DNA of 64,000 nt, from NCBI RefSeq assembly GCF_013368755.1, contig NC_049564.1, forward strand, positions 566,001 to 630,000. The letters run 5' to 3'. The notes beneath the pieces were generated by a model. The model did not search any database and was not told the DNA's origin. It saw only the letters and a program-made list of their open reading frames with translations. Every line of letters starts with the position of its first letter. Within the stretch, counting starts at the first letter, position 1. This stretch comes from Talaromyces rugulosus (lineage: Eukaryota; Ascomycota; Eurotiomycetes; Eurotiales; Trichocomaceae). The position numbers were made by a program, and so were the translations under genes. Of this stretch, positions 9,820 to 20,498 are shown in pieces.

Positions 9820-11090
9820 CTAATCTCTACACAAGACAACTTTCTTATCCAGCACCATACATGGCCAATCCATCGTCCAGAGCAAATTCTCAGGCATTAG
9901 TTGGCATATCCCTCTGACGTCTCGTTCCACAACTTCATACTCTCCCTTCCCGTTCGCCCACCAAGAATAATCTAGTTCATTGAGCAAAACCAACATCCTG
10001 GCCAACAGTGCCATTGCAAGAGGGTCGTGTCTTTGCAGCATATCAAGATATCCAACTTGACACCGCACAGCCATATAAGCCACAAAACGCTGGAGGATCA
10101 TTGCATCCGCCCCAGAGTAGAAGGCCCGAAAATGGTATAACACGTAGTCTTTCGCTTCGATGTAGATATTCCTGGCGTTTGGTGCCATAGCCAGCACATC
10201 GAATGTAGTGAGTAAGTACGCCAGGTCCTCTTCTATTCCATATAGCTGTGATTTAGCGGCTATAGAAAGATGCTCATCTGGCAAGACGTGAGGTAGGGTT
10301 TCCTGCCCTAGCCAGCTGTAGCCCTTCACGTTCTTCTGCATGAACAGAGCACCAACGCCTTCGAGCATCTTGAATGCCTGTATAGGCAGCTCATACTTTG
10401 TATTAGGTTGCGGTTGGTGTTCAAACAACCAGCACATATGGCCAAGCAAGACCGCAGAGAGCCAGAGCTGCTCCGACGAGCCCTCGCCGCCGGAGTCAGA
10501 CAGCGCATTGCGGTGGTGGGTGAGGGCGCGGCCAAAATACCGGCGCGTCGCAATCGCAGTATCCCCATCATTTGGTGAATGTGAATGGAGATGAAGCGCT
10601 GCCAGCGCTAGCATTGGGTTTAGCACAATCTCGGATGAGAAAGATAGTTGGGGTATGGTCTGCTTCCACGCCTTTGTGGGTGCACCATTGCAGCTCGGCA
10701 TCGTGGAGCTCACGACCGCTGTATAATGGTGCATCAATCGTAGTTCGAGACTTCTCCATCGGATGTTACTTGTCACCGAGCTTGGATGTAGGCTGAGAGA
10801 CTGGATTTGGACACCCCGCACTGCTCGATCTTCTGACTCCGGGGCATCGCGAGATGAATTCGAGCCCCAGTCACAGCGCTGAATGCTTACATATCGCCGG
10901 CGACAGTTTAAGCAGACAGGCTTCGTCTCATCGCACTTGATGGGTAAGCAGGTGTTTTGAATCTTGAATTACCCGCGAACAGTACCTTGACTTTGCGGCG
11001 TCGACAGTCGCGACATCCTGACCGGGACTTTTTCAGCAACGGCCCCTTTTGGTGCACAGAAGTGGACATAACGGGTCTATGACTAGTCAT
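9820..11090 (-). CDS. Zn2Cys6 (Gal4-type) transcription factor
   Basis: Fungal sequence-specific regulator. Two exons (11090-10986, 10935-9820; 1221 nt) give 406 aa with a 50-nt intron inside the zinc cluster. The cluster reads GCRDCRRRKVK then CDETKPVCLNC and a sixth Cys in QRCDW, i.e. C-x2-C-x6-C-x6-C-x2-C with a slightly long last loop. The N-terminus KKSRSGCRDCRRRKVK is typical of sterol-uptake-control-like (Upc2-type) factors, and the rest matches the C-terminal fungal regulatory region of that group in style (LRLMHHYTAVVSSTM, LSAVLLGHMCWLFEHQP). ATG 11090 is the first in frame; a second Met at about 11069 is possible. It is transcribed divergently from the NmrA-like gene 264 bp away, which suggests, but does not show, a regulatory link. 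Confidence 0.88.
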
Positions 11091-11267
11091 GGAGTTGGAT
11101 ACGAGAATGCGAGGACCCGAAGGTGCGAACGTCCGACAATGCGATGAGGTAACATTATTAATTGGGTTGGTAAGAGCAGGATCTAATCACAACTCAATCC
11201 GAACTCGCGAGAGGCTAACATGCTTTGGGATTAGCGAATATACAGGATTTGTGGAGCCAGTTTAGAG

Positions 11268-11274
11268 TATAAAA
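11268..11274 (+). promoter_or_regulatory. TATA box of the NmrA-like gene
   Basis: TATAAAA lies 81 bp upstream of the ATG at 11355, followed by an A/C-rich leader with AAAC repeats typical of highly transcribed fungal genes. Confidence 0.55.
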
Positions 11275-11354
11275 TCGCCAGAAATTCCCATTGAATTATT
11301 TATTATCATTCTGCCAACACTTCAAAAACAAACAAACAAACAACAATAATCAAC

Positions 11355-12290
11355 ATGTCTAATACTCTCGCTGTCTTTGGCGCAACTGGCGTCCAGGGTG
11401 GTTCCCTCATCAACTATGTGCTCAACGACCCCGAGCTATCCCAGAAATACCGGATCCGTGCCATTACTCGTGATGTCGACTCGGAAAAGGCCAAACAGCT
11501 CAAGGAAAAGACCGAGGTCGTCCAGGCCGATATATCCGACGAGGCCTCACTGGAAGCGGCCCTGGAAGGCGTCCACACTGTTTTTGCTGTAACAGTACCT
11601 TCCTTTGGCCCCGACGGCCTGGAGATCGAATATAACAATGGAAAGACAATCGCGGACGTTGCTGTGCAGAAAGGCTCCAAATATATTATCTTCAGCACGC
11701 TGCCAGCAGTCAGTGAGATATCGGGTGGCAAATATCCCCATGTTACCATGTTCGACGCCAAGGCAAAGATTGAGCACTATATTCGAGGTCTCCCCATAAA
11801 GAGCGCATTCGTGTCATTGGGATTTTTCATGCAGAATTTACACACTCAACCATTTCTGGCCCCTCAGCCGGCTCCGGATGGCACCTGGGTTCTGTCTCGC
11901 CACATCTCTCCTAAGAATCAAATACCTTATATCGACGCGGTTAAGGATACAGGAACAATCATTGGCGCCATCCTTGCCGAGCCTGACAAGTACGAAGGGA
12001 AGACATTCTGTGCAGCCGAAAAAATGTACAGCCTGGAAGAGATAGTGGCCCTCATGTCCAAGGCCTCGGGAAAGACAATCGTGTACAAGCAGGTCTCACT
12101 TGACGAGTTCAAGAATAGCATGCCATTCGCACCTGATGTCTTCGCTGATGGTTTCAGCTTTCAAGAAGAGTTTGGGGGTTACTGGGGCCCCGGTTCCGGC
12201 GATTTAGCTACTTGGGCAGCTGAAAATGCCCGAGGCAGACTCTCCACACTTGAAGAATATTTAGAGGCGCACCCTCTTCAGCTTTCATAG
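11355..12290 (+). CDS. NmrA-like NAD(P)-binding protein
   Basis: Single exon, 311 aa. An N-terminal Rossmann motif AVFGATGVQGGSLINYVL (residues 6-23) with the GxxGxxG pattern, and NmrA-family blocks such as IIFSTLPAVSEISGGKYPHV and SAFVSLGFFMQNL. The family are atypical short-chain dehydrogenases used as redox or nitrogen sensors (NmrA, HSCARG) or as isoflavone-reductase-like enzymes. The catalytic YxxxK of active SDRs is not evident. It has a clear TATA box and shares a 264-bp promoter region with the Zn2Cys6 gene. Substrate unknown. Confidence 0.88.
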   Translation: MSNTLAVFGATGVQGGSLINYVLNDPELSQKYRIRAITRDVDSEKAKQLKEKTEVVQADISDEASLEAALEGVHTVFAVTVPSFGPDGLEIEYNNGKTIADVAVQKGSKYIIFSTLPAVSEISGGKYPHVTMFDAKAKIEHYIRGLPIKSAFVSLGFFMQNLHTQPFLAPQPAPDGTWVLSRHISPKNQIPYIDAVKDTGTIIGAILAEPDKYEGKTFCAAEKMYSLEEIVALMSKASGKTIVYKQVSLDEFKNSMPFAPDVFADGFSFQEEFGGYWGPGSGDLATWAAENARGRLSTLEEYLEAHPLQLS

Positions 12291-12936
12291 ACTATTCCAC
12301 ATACAGGATGTACAATGGTGTCAAATGAAGAGAAGGAACCAAAGAGAACCAATCAATATTTGAGAGGTAGAAGTTTATAATTTATCAATTCATTCAGTTT
12401 CCGAAATTAAAAATTTACACATCCCATCCCCAGGACTTATTGATAGCCATACATGCAGTAAATAGGGCAGGTGGTGACTGACGATTCGACAGCGCTATCC
12501 CACAGACCTCAGTTAAAAATACGTGTTTTTCAGATTTCAAAAGTAGTAAGCTACGTCCCTCGTTTGTCCATCCGTCCGTGTTTCCTTGTTCTTTTTCTTA
12601 TTTTGGGTATGCCTTTGCTTACATTTAACATGCTGCTCTATACGTATGTTTTAGTAGATGACTACTCAGCTTATGACATATTAGCTGAGGCTGGCCAGGA
12701 TCCCACTCAGCAAGGGGTACGTCAAGGCGGCATTCTACGGGTAGATATTCGCTTTCCTAGCAAAGCAAGCAGTTTGGATATTTGATTTTCGCCCCCTCGA
12801 ATAATGAATGCAATGCTTGTCATGATAGAGTCAGAAAGGCGGGTATCACCGAAAAGGCCTGTTGGAGCTAGCGTCGGCGATGCCGAAGTACCCACAAAAT
12901 GGTATATGCAACAGATCAAGCAAGAATTAACTTGGG
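12291..12936. other. Spacer between NmrA-like gene and transposon
   Basis: No supported gene. Short frames (for example at 12471-12785) have no start context or family resemblance. It ends in the TA dinucleotide (12937-12938) flanking the transposon. Confidence 0.5.
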
Positions 12937-12938
12937 TA

Positions 12939-12987
12939 ACGTATTTCACAACCAACCCGGTCCACCCAAGCATGCCGGTCCACCCCC
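12939..12987 (+). repeat. Left terminal inverted repeat
   Basis: Begins ACGTATTTCACAACCAACCC and continues through GGTCCACCCAAGCATGCCGG to CCACCCCC. It is the exact inverse of 14765-14813. Confidence 0.9.
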
Positions 12988-13249
12988 CAGTAAAATCGAC
13001 TTATATTGACCAAAGTGTCACCATTTATCACATTTACTATATAATTTCTATACTAAATTGTTCGGACAGTACGTGCGAACATGACCAACCTGCTTACAAT
13101 TAGAATAGGTCCGTGGCGCTCGCCTGCGTGCCCCTGAAGCGACTTCCGGATTAGGTAATTGTAAAGCTCTTTAGGCTGTCAACGCTGCTGTAGCGATTTC
13201 TCGGCCTTCGGAAACTGTCAAAATCCCAGGCCTGTCGATAGGCTTATCC

Positions 13250-14706
13250 ATGGTTATACGCTTTTGCTTCTAGTAATTGTTTGCTGCTTATAGATCATGA
13301 TTTTCTTGTATTAATATAGTTGCAGAACTCATCGTTAAAGAGCAACCTTTTATCAACTGATCTAACGCGCGCTTTATGGGCAAATTTGGGTCAGTAAGAC
13401 GGTGTCTTATAAGCCGATCTATGGTATTTGTTTGATGAATCAGATTTTTGATATTATTTGGTGTTTTTGGTGATCAATTTACAGAGGAATGACCTGTACT
13501 CAGTAGGGTGGGTGTTCGCAATTGAATGTTAAGCTTAGATAGCATATGTTTTTGATTGAATAGATAAATCTCTGTTACTATAAAGCCGCTCTTGATATTT
13601 TATATGGAATAGGCTTTATCCCAAATTTCTAAATATATTGTGAGAAAATCATCTTTATTAATATGGTTGACACCATAGTGTATCTGGTTCTTAACTGCGT
13701 GGCTATATAAGCGTTTAAGAACCATGAAAATATCCATATTGAGTGGTTGAAGTAGGTGTGACAAGTATAGCAGTATGTATACAGGAATAATGTTATTCTT
13801 AGCGCAGTATTGATTAAATTTAGGTGTAAGATGACTGCTATGGCTATTAAGAATAAGTATCTAATACCTTTTAATTGTAAGCAGCCGCGATATAGGGTCA
13901 AATATCTTTTAAAGCCACTCAATCCTAATTTTATCAGATGTCTAACCATTTGGTGACTTAGTAATTGACCAATCAGGGGGTAATCTAGGCAAATTATACC
14001 AGTCAAGAAGCTTGTTGACTGATTTTAATATAATAAGTGGAGGCAATGTGATTCTATGTGTGCTTATATATTTAACAGCTGTAACCTATTCCTGATTTTC
14101 AGGCTGCAGTAGATGAGATTTCTCTTTGTGATCAGAGCTATATATAACTTTTACTATAGATATGATATCTATAGAGAATCTAGTCTTGTTAAAATTCTAA
14201 ATGTCTTCTAATATGATCCTGTATTTGGTAAAAGCATGCTCAAGATTCTTAAAAAAGCTATTAATAACTGTTAGATCTTTGTATAAAGCGTGCTTATAAT
14301 TGTATTTGCGAATGTAGTGAGTCTTGAGATCTTGATGGTATTTTAAAAAGTTATCTACCCAGTTCTTACTAATAGTTGGTGGTAAAGTAATGGAATTATG
14401 TTTCTTAAGCAAATAATTAGCTATTTGCTTTATTATAGATGGCCTGATAAGGCAGCTACACTTATCTATAGATATAATCTACTTGTGAAGCGTAATTTCT
14501 TCGGTTTTTAATAATTTGGTGTTGTGTGTGTGCTTATATGTGTGGTATAAGCGACTCTGCTGCTGGCCTTGAAGCGTTGATTTTAATATGTTAAAAATAC
14601 GCGCTGCTTTGCGCTCACTGGCGATTTGTCTATTTTTTAGCGCGTTTATAGTAAGCTGAATTCTTCCTTCATCGATTGGTGCCTTTTTCGAAGCTTTCCG
14701 AGGCAT
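13250..14706 (-). pseudogene. Decayed Pogo/Fot1-type transposase
   Basis: Reads MPRKASKKAPIDEGRIQLTI at 14706 (psq-like helix-turn-helix of CENP-B/Pogo type), then a CENP-B-like DNA-binding stretch (ISKNWVDNFLKYHQDLKTHY), scattered DDE-domain blocks (LSHLLQPLNMDIFMVLKRLY; LHLLQPLD is usual in the family) and a C-terminal block ending NIQLRTPTLL. At least six in-frame stops and AT drift make it non-functional. Confidence 0.8.
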
Positions 14707-14764
14707 ATTACTGTTGTTATGCGATTTTCAAGATTATGTTGGGTTGAAAGTGGGAGGAAATTGA

Positions 14765-14813
14765 GGGGGTGGACCGGCATGCTTGGGTGGACCGGGTTGG
14801 TTGTGAAATACGT
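14765..14813 (-). repeat. Right terminal inverted repeat
   Basis: Inverse complement of the left repeat, 49 bp, followed by TA. Confidence 0.9.
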
Positions 14814-14961
14814 TATCGTTTATCGTTTAAAGTTTCATAAATAATTAACTAAGCGATACGCCAAATTTTATACTCATTGTACGCCAGAAATAGGACCCAA
14901 CGGCGTTCTAGGACCTACTATATCCTATAGTTTATATCAATTGATAACCTTATTCTATCAA

Positions 14962-16978
14962 TTATGTCCATACATGCCATGGTAGGCCATCCCTAAAGAA
15001 CAACCCATCTTTTTCCCACATTGATCCTTCTGCTTCGGGTACATAGCCATTCCAGCAATAATCGAATGCAACCCGCGTTTGTTGTTCTTGATAGAAATCA
15101 TCAAATTTCGATGACAGCGCCTCCTTCAGAGTGTTCACGTCTCGTTTTGGGTGCAGAGCTTTCCAAGGCTCACGGCATACTGCACCTTTGCAGGATTTGA
15201 GTACGAGCAAGAGCGAATCCAATCGGCTCACAATCTTATTGAGCGGATAGCCAGCCACAATTATAGCAGCGCTAGGGCTCGATTTAGTTGTATCCATGGA
15301 GGATGGTACTGACAGTAGATTGTTCATTTGCCCGGGGTCAGTGTCCATGTCATACAGCTCATGCTCATTGTTGCACCATATGGAGTAATAAAACTTATAC
15401 CCATCTCCAGAAATTCGAATTGCTTTGTATGTATTGTTTTCGTGAAGGGTTCCTATTAGATGAAAACGAGTTAGCTAAAGTAAAACATTAAATGATATAT
15501 TAAAATTAGGAATTTCATTACGATCGAATATGCCCTCTCCACCTGCGTATCCCCAGTACTCAACAGCTACATGTTCGCGTCGTCTTTGGGACGCTTCGTT
15601 AATGCCATCCGGGGTAATTGGGATGGCATTTCCATCAAAGTCTTCCCGTGTCGGAATACCAAGAATATCGAAAAACGTTGGAGCCAGGTCCGTGTGCGTT
15701 GTCACAATCTCCGTCGTCTGGTTGGCTGCTACACCTGGTCCACGAACAATCAAGGGAATGTTGATATCCTCTTCGTAACCGCATGATTTGCCCGGTTGGA
15801 GTCTATGCTGTCCGATATGGAAGCCGTTATCGCTGCTGTAGAACACATATGTGTTTTCGAGAATTCCGTACTCTTCTAGTTTCGCGAAAATATCGTCGAC
15901 TAGTTCATCGACTGCCTGAAGTGAGCGAATTCGCTGCCGATGATAATGATCGTTATATTCCACATTTTCTTGGGTTTGCTGAGGTAGATCCAAAACCCAA
16001 TTCGCTCCGGAAGGCTGAAAACCGGTCAGATAAATTGATTTTTGTTTTTGGTTCTCGCCTCAGAGCCTTACTTTTCCAGGATTAAAATTAGCAGACCGCG
16101 GAACTTGGACATCACCAAAAAGAAGTTCATGCCTCTTGGCCGGTATTGGGGCACTGTGTTCAAAAACTGGATTTTTGTCCAATGCACTTCCATTCATAAC
16201 GATATTTCCATGCGGCGCGATTGGCGCAATTGTTAGAAAGAAGGGCTCCTCAGCTAAAACAGCATCTTGAAGTAGACTCTGTGCCTTTTGTGACATAACA
16301 TCTGTTGAATAATACCCTTCATAGCTTTTTGGATTTTCGCCTTTCCGCTGAAAAGTACTGTTGAGATAGTTGTATGTAAAAGGGTCCAGCAGGAAATCCT
16401 TAGCGAAAGGTGTTAGTCAAACAGTCATGGTCTTAGCCAGGGGTATGAGTACGTAGTTCGTAAAGCCAGCTGGCTCTGGGGAGTTGTAATTTGTCACTGT
16501 ATGGACGTTGAAAAGCTTGCCTGTGTAGTAACTATTGTAACCGGCCTGCTGCAGCCATACCGGCAAGTAATTCTCATTGAATCCTTGGTCCACGAATTTA
16601 GGATACCCTCCTACATAGATACGTTAGTACAAAACGCAGGGATAGTAGCATTGACTAACCATATGGTGGATTGACATCTGTTATATTTGTGTTATGGGAA
16701 GCTTTTCCAGTCCAGAGGGTGGCTCGCGACGGACAGCACACTGCTGTGGTACAGTAGTGCTTGTTGAAGTAAGTGCCCTCATCCAACAGATGTTTCCGCA
16801 CAAATGGCATGTATTCAAGCGAGCCAAGGTGCGCATCTTGGTCATCTGTCAATATGAAAACCACATTTGGACGGCCACACTGGCTAACGTCGCCCAACAC
16901 CTGCTGTGTTGTTGTAGAGCCGGCCAGTGCGGGGAGCAGTGTGGCAAGAATGTACCAGCCATGGTACAGTTTCCACAT
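14962..16978 (-). CDS. Secreted sulfatase (arylsulfatase family)
   Basis: Hydrolyses sulfate esters, probably outside the cell or in the secretory path. Five exons (16978-16660, 16610-16453, 16398-16072, 16014-15522, 15452-14962; 1788 nt) give 595 aa. It starts with a signal peptide (MWKLYHGWYILATLLPALAG), then RPNVVFILTDDQD (metal-binding Asp pair) and CCPSRATLWTG, the C-x-P-S-R sulfatase signature whose Cys becomes formylglycine. Later VFYSSDNGFHIGQHRL supplies the conserved DNG/H metal site. Length and motif order are normal for fungal arylsulfatases. It is divergent from the sugar transporter at 17416 with 437 bp between, so joint control of scavenging of sulfated sugars or phenols is possible. 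Confidence 0.9.
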
Positions 16979-17415
16979 GCTGCCCTCGGTTCTTAGGCAG
17001 ATTCAACTGTCTGGTAAAAATAAATAGTATATGTACGCTGATATATTATGTCCGCTTCTGAAAATATGCAGGGCGAAAGGCTGATTATTACAATTGGAGG
17101 ATGTAGTACTAAAAGCGACCCCACAAAATAGCAAGCCCATTGGCCACATATCTCGCCATACTATATCTCCATGGCGTTGACAAAGTAAAAAATCGCGGAA
17201 GCCAGCCGAAATTTTTGCTTCCTTGGGCAATAATATTTGCGGATTTCCTGTGCGACAGAACATGTGCGCAATCTCCGGGGAATTAGCGTGACTTGCCCGG
17301 TCAATTGTACATATAATGCCCCATTTCTTGGTTTTGTATTATATCAACTGCTAAGAGCATTGGAATTTCTTTTGCAGACTGCAGTGTTGAAGACACTGCA
17401 CGCAGAACAGCAGCG
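16979..17415. other. Shared promoter region of sulfatase and sugar transporter
   Basis: 437 bp with no gene; both neighbours start outward from it. No recognisable operator beyond short AT-rich stretches near 17020-17050. Confidence 0.5.
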
Positions 17416-19056
17416 ATGGCAGGAAACAATGATGCCCGCAGCCAGGTTGATATTGACAATAGCGTGTTGCACACGCTCGTCCAGTCAAATCCCAAGATAG
17501 CAGTGCTCCAAAGCGAGGCCAAAGTCGCTACCGAAGCCGAGCATGGCATGACTGTGCGCGACGCGGTCAAGCGATACCCCAAAGCCGTTGCATGGTCTAT
17601 ACTGTTCTCCACGGCCATCATAATGGAAGGATACGATATCGTCCTGGTGTCGGCATTCTTCGCTTACCCATCCTTTCAGAAAAAGTTCGGAGAATCGGTG
17701 GATAACGGCGCTACTTACCAGGTTCCGGCGCCATGGCAGTCAGGGCTTTCCAATGGAGCGCGAGTCGGCGAGATCATAGGGTTATTTATCAATGGTATTC
17801 TCGCAGAGACATTTGGAATGAAGCGGACTATGATTGGTACTTTGGTCCTACTCTGTGGTCTGATTTTCATTTCATTCTTTGCCCAAAATATCCAAACACT
17901 GCTTGCTGCGGAAATTCTTATGGGCATACCCTGGGGTGTCTTTCAGACACTGACGACCTCTTACGCTGCTGAGGTGTGTCCAGTTGCTCTGAGAGGGTAT
18001 CTCACAACCTATGTCAATATGATGTGGGGAGTAGGACAGCTGCTTGCGACTGGAGTCCTTCGTGCTCTTTTGTCACGTACCGATGAGTGGTCGTACAGAA
18101 TCCCGTTTGCATTACAATGGATATGGCCTGTACCACTCATTGTCGGGATCGTCTTCGCGCCCGAATCTCCATGGTGGCTTGTTCGTAAGGAACGTTTTGA
18201 AGAGGCAAGGAAATCTCTGAGGAGGCTCACTTCTGCCGCATCAGATAATGAGCTTGATAATACGATTTCAATGTTGAGACATAGTGACGCAATCGAGAAA
18301 GAGCTATCGGCGGGGACCTCGTATGTGGATTGTTTCAAAGGAACTAATCTTCGGCGCACCGAGATTGCTTGTATTGCATGGGTTATTCAAGCAGCATCTG
18401 GGGCATCGCTCATGGGTTATTCGGCTTACTTCTTCGAGCAAGCCGGATTGCCGACTACCATTGCCTTTGATTTTTCCATGGCTCTCTATTCCATTGCTAT
18501 CGTTGGCGTTTTCATCTCTTGGTGGGTTATGACTTACCTTGGCCGACGGACCATCTACATAGGCGGTCTTAGCATGCTGTTTCTCGTGCTTATGGGGGTT
18601 GGCTTTTCCAGCCTTGCACACAACACTAGCGCAAACTATGCCACAGGTATTCTGTTATTAGTTTTCACGCTCTTCTACGATATCACCATTGGAACTGTTT
18701 GTTACTCTATTGTGGCAGAGATTCCATCCAGCCGGCTACGCACGAAAACTATTGTTCTGGCCCGCATTGCGTACAATATCCAGGGTACAATTAATGGAGT
18801 CATTACTCCAGACATGATTAATCCAACATATTGGAACTGGAAAGGCAAGGCGGGATTCTTCTGGGCCGGACTGTGTTTTATATGTTTTGTTTGGAGTTAT
18901 TTTCGACTACCTGAACCCAGGGGACGAACATATGCTGAGTTGGACATTTTGTTTGAGCAGAAAGTGTCTGCGCGAAAATTTGGTTCCACCGCTTTGGATA
19001 TATTCGATAATGTACCAGATTCTTTCGAGGAAAAGCGGATAGAGGAAGCAATTTAA
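17416..19056 (+). CDS. MFS sugar transporter (alpha-glucoside/maltose permease type)
   Basis: Proton-coupled sugar importer of the plasma membrane. Single exon, 546 aa, about twelve hydrophobic spans. A cytosolic N-terminus is followed by VAWSILFSTAIIMEGYDIVL (TM1), AETFGMKRTM (loop 2-3 motif), PESPWWLVRKERFEEARKSL (the PESP(R/W)WL signature after TM6), YLGRRTIYIGG (loop 8-9) and AEIPSSRLRTKT (PETKG-side region variant). The GYDxxL in TM1 and the extended N-terminus are those of the maltose/alpha-glucoside:H+ symporter group rather than hexose carriers. Substrate is inferred. Intact. Confidence 0.9.
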   Translation: MAGNNDARSQVDIDNSVLHTLVQSNPKIAVLQSEAKVATEAEHGMTVRDAVKRYPKAVAWSILFSTAIIMEGYDIVLVSAFFAYPSFQKKFGESVDNGATYQVPAPWQSGLSNGARVGEIIGLFINGILAETFGMKRTMIGTLVLLCGLIFISFFAQNIQTLLAAEILMGIPWGVFQTLTTSYAAEVCPVALRGYLTTYVNMMWGVGQLLATGVLRALLSRTDEWSYRIPFALQWIWPVPLIVGIVFAPESPWWLVRKERFEEARKSLRRLTSAASDNELDNTISMLRHSDAIEKELSAGTSYVDCFKGTNLRRTEIACIAWVIQAASGASLMGYSAYFFEQAGLPTTIAFDFSMALYSIAIVGVFISWWVMTYLGRRTIYIGGLSMLFLVLMGVGFSSLAHNTSANYATGILLLVFTLFYDITIGTVCYSIVAEIPSSRLRTKTIVLARIAYNIQGTINGVITPDMINPTYWNWKGKAGFFWAGLCFICFVWSYFRLPEPRGRTYAELDILFEQKVSARKFGSTALDIFDNVPDSFEEKRIEEAI

Positions 19057-19544
19057 AGTATATGGTAGAGACAGACAGCAAACTATACCGCATTATCCCA
19101 TACTTCACGACGGCTTCTGCTTAATGGTATTAACTATCTCATATGATACGAAGATCCTTGTGGTGGATACGATATATAAATTAGAGAGAATGTCATAAGA
19201 CTGAGGAAATCCTTCCATAGCGCTTTTAGTCTAATGGTAGCGATTGGGGTTTTCGGGATTGAGCTTGACTGAGATCCACGTCTTATCGGTTATACAGTCT
19301 ACCCTTGACATAACAAACGGTGGCTTTTGAACCTATTCGCAAAATCCTGGCAAATTACTGGACAGAAATACGAGGCTGGGCGCAGTGGCACACTCGCACA
19401 GGCCGTCAGGCTGAATTGAATCGGATGGGTTTAGGGCAAGTCTGGCCGACGTGAGCTAAGCCTCCCGATTAGCGGTAGATCTTGCAGCCTCGCCTGGAAA
19501 CTGGCCATAAAAGCCCAGTATCCCCCGCTTAATTACACAAGTTA
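19057..19544. other. Intergenic region
   Basis: No supported gene. A short stretch at 19216-19270 resembles the 5' half of a tRNA but lacks a B box (see rejected items). Confidence 0.45.
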
Positions 19545-20498
19545 GTGTGTTCTCAAGATTATTCAAGCCCTGTCATCCAAGCAATTGGGCGCCCCTCCTA
19601 CCGATATCGAACTCTCATCTGGTTATCCTGTGTCTTACTAGTTGCGTGCGTTCTAGTTTCGTTCTGCCCTGCACTGCGTCACTGTTTGGCACCATACCCG
19701 ATAATGTCGACAGTAGCAGTTGTCGCAGGGTTCAGCCAGACGAATCGATGGCTCATGTACGCCAGCTTCATGTTGGCTCCCGCCCAATTCGTCGGTGGAC
19801 TCGGAAGTAACTGCCCCAGCAATATCGGGTTTTTGGCCTACAATTGGTATACCCAGATTCAATGGTACCAAGCTGTGAAAGCAAAGCAACTCCATGCACT
19901 CTCTTTGCTGCCTGTTCACTTCAATTTCCTATACGTCTTGACCTACCTCGGTGGAATCACATCGGGCAATATCTTCATGGGCCTTATTCTAGGTCTGGGC
20001 ACAGCCGGTGTAATGATCTTGAATACTATCTCTGCTTGGACGAGTTGGGCTACCAATCAGCAGGACGGTTTCGGAGTGTATCAATTCTTTTTCTTCGGCT
20101 GGCGGACCCTCAGCCCGGGCTGGCATACATTCATCTTGCTATGGCAGATTGCAGATTCTATTCTCGCCTTTGGCTGCGTCCTAACTGCCTTGACAATCTC
20201 TGTTATGGTAACACGCAAGGATTTCGACGAAGATAAATTACCATGGTATCTTCACACATATCCCATGATTTTACTGGGCTCAGTTGCTATGCTGCTCGCT
20301 GGCTGGGAACTTATTTTATGGGCGGAGCTCATTGTCTCTCGAAACCATATAGAATCAGAAACTGATATGGTTGCAGTATGGCTTTTTGTTGCACAAGTTG
20401 GGGCCATGTTAATACCAAGTTGTGGGAGTGTGTTGGGGTGTTTTAGGAGTGGGTTTCGTGGACCTCGGTCATCTCCTGAGGAACATGGCCTTGTATAG
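19545..20498 (+). CDS. Multi-span membrane protein of unknown function
   Basis: Single-exon frame of 317 aa with about seven hydrophobic stretches (for example TLIWLSCVLLVACVLVSF near residue 24, SLLPVHFNFLYVLTYLGG, GLILGLGTAGVMILNTISAW, FILLWQIADSILAFGCVL, MILLGSVAMLLAGWELILW). A tryptophan/aromatic-rich FFFFGWRTLSPGWHTF lies between spans. The start may instead be the Met at MSTVAVVAGFSQTNRW (residue 54), since the upstream stretch is hydrophobic and could be either a first span or spurious. I do not recognise the family; a small-molecule transporter or an integral membrane sensor is possible. Confidence 0.6.
   Translation: MCSQDYSSPVIQAIGRPSYRYRTLIWLSCVLLVACVLVSFCPALRHCLAPYPIMSTVAVVAGFSQTNRWLMYASFMLAPAQFVGGLGSNCPSNIGFLAYNWYTQIQWYQAVKAKQLHALSLLPVHFNFLYVLTYLGGITSGNIFMGLILGLGTAGVMILNTISAWTSWATNQQDGFGVYQFFFFGWRTLSPGWHTFILLWQIADSILAFGCVLTALTISVMVTRKDFDEDKLPWYLHTYPMILLGSVAMLLAGWELILWAELIVSRNHIESETDMVAVWLFVAQVGAMLIPSCGSVLGCFRSGFRGPRSSPEEHGLV

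Larger units (their letters stand above)
12939..14813 (-). mobile_element. Tc1/mariner-superfamily (Fot1/Pogo-type) DNA transposon, inactive
   Basis: 1875-bp element bounded by 49-bp inverted repeats identical by eye and flanked by TA on each side (12937-12938 and 14814-14815), the TA target duplication of Tc1/mariner elements. The interior is very AT-rich and holds one transposase frame on the minus strand broken by many stops. C-to-T type decay with TA excess fits repeat-induced point mutation. Both ends are complete, so the copy was whole when it inserted. Confidence 0.85.

Noticed and set aside
19216..19275. tRNA-like stretch (TAGTCTAATGGTAG)
   Set aside because: Fits an A box but no B box (GGTTCRANTCC) follows and no cloverleaf could be drawn.
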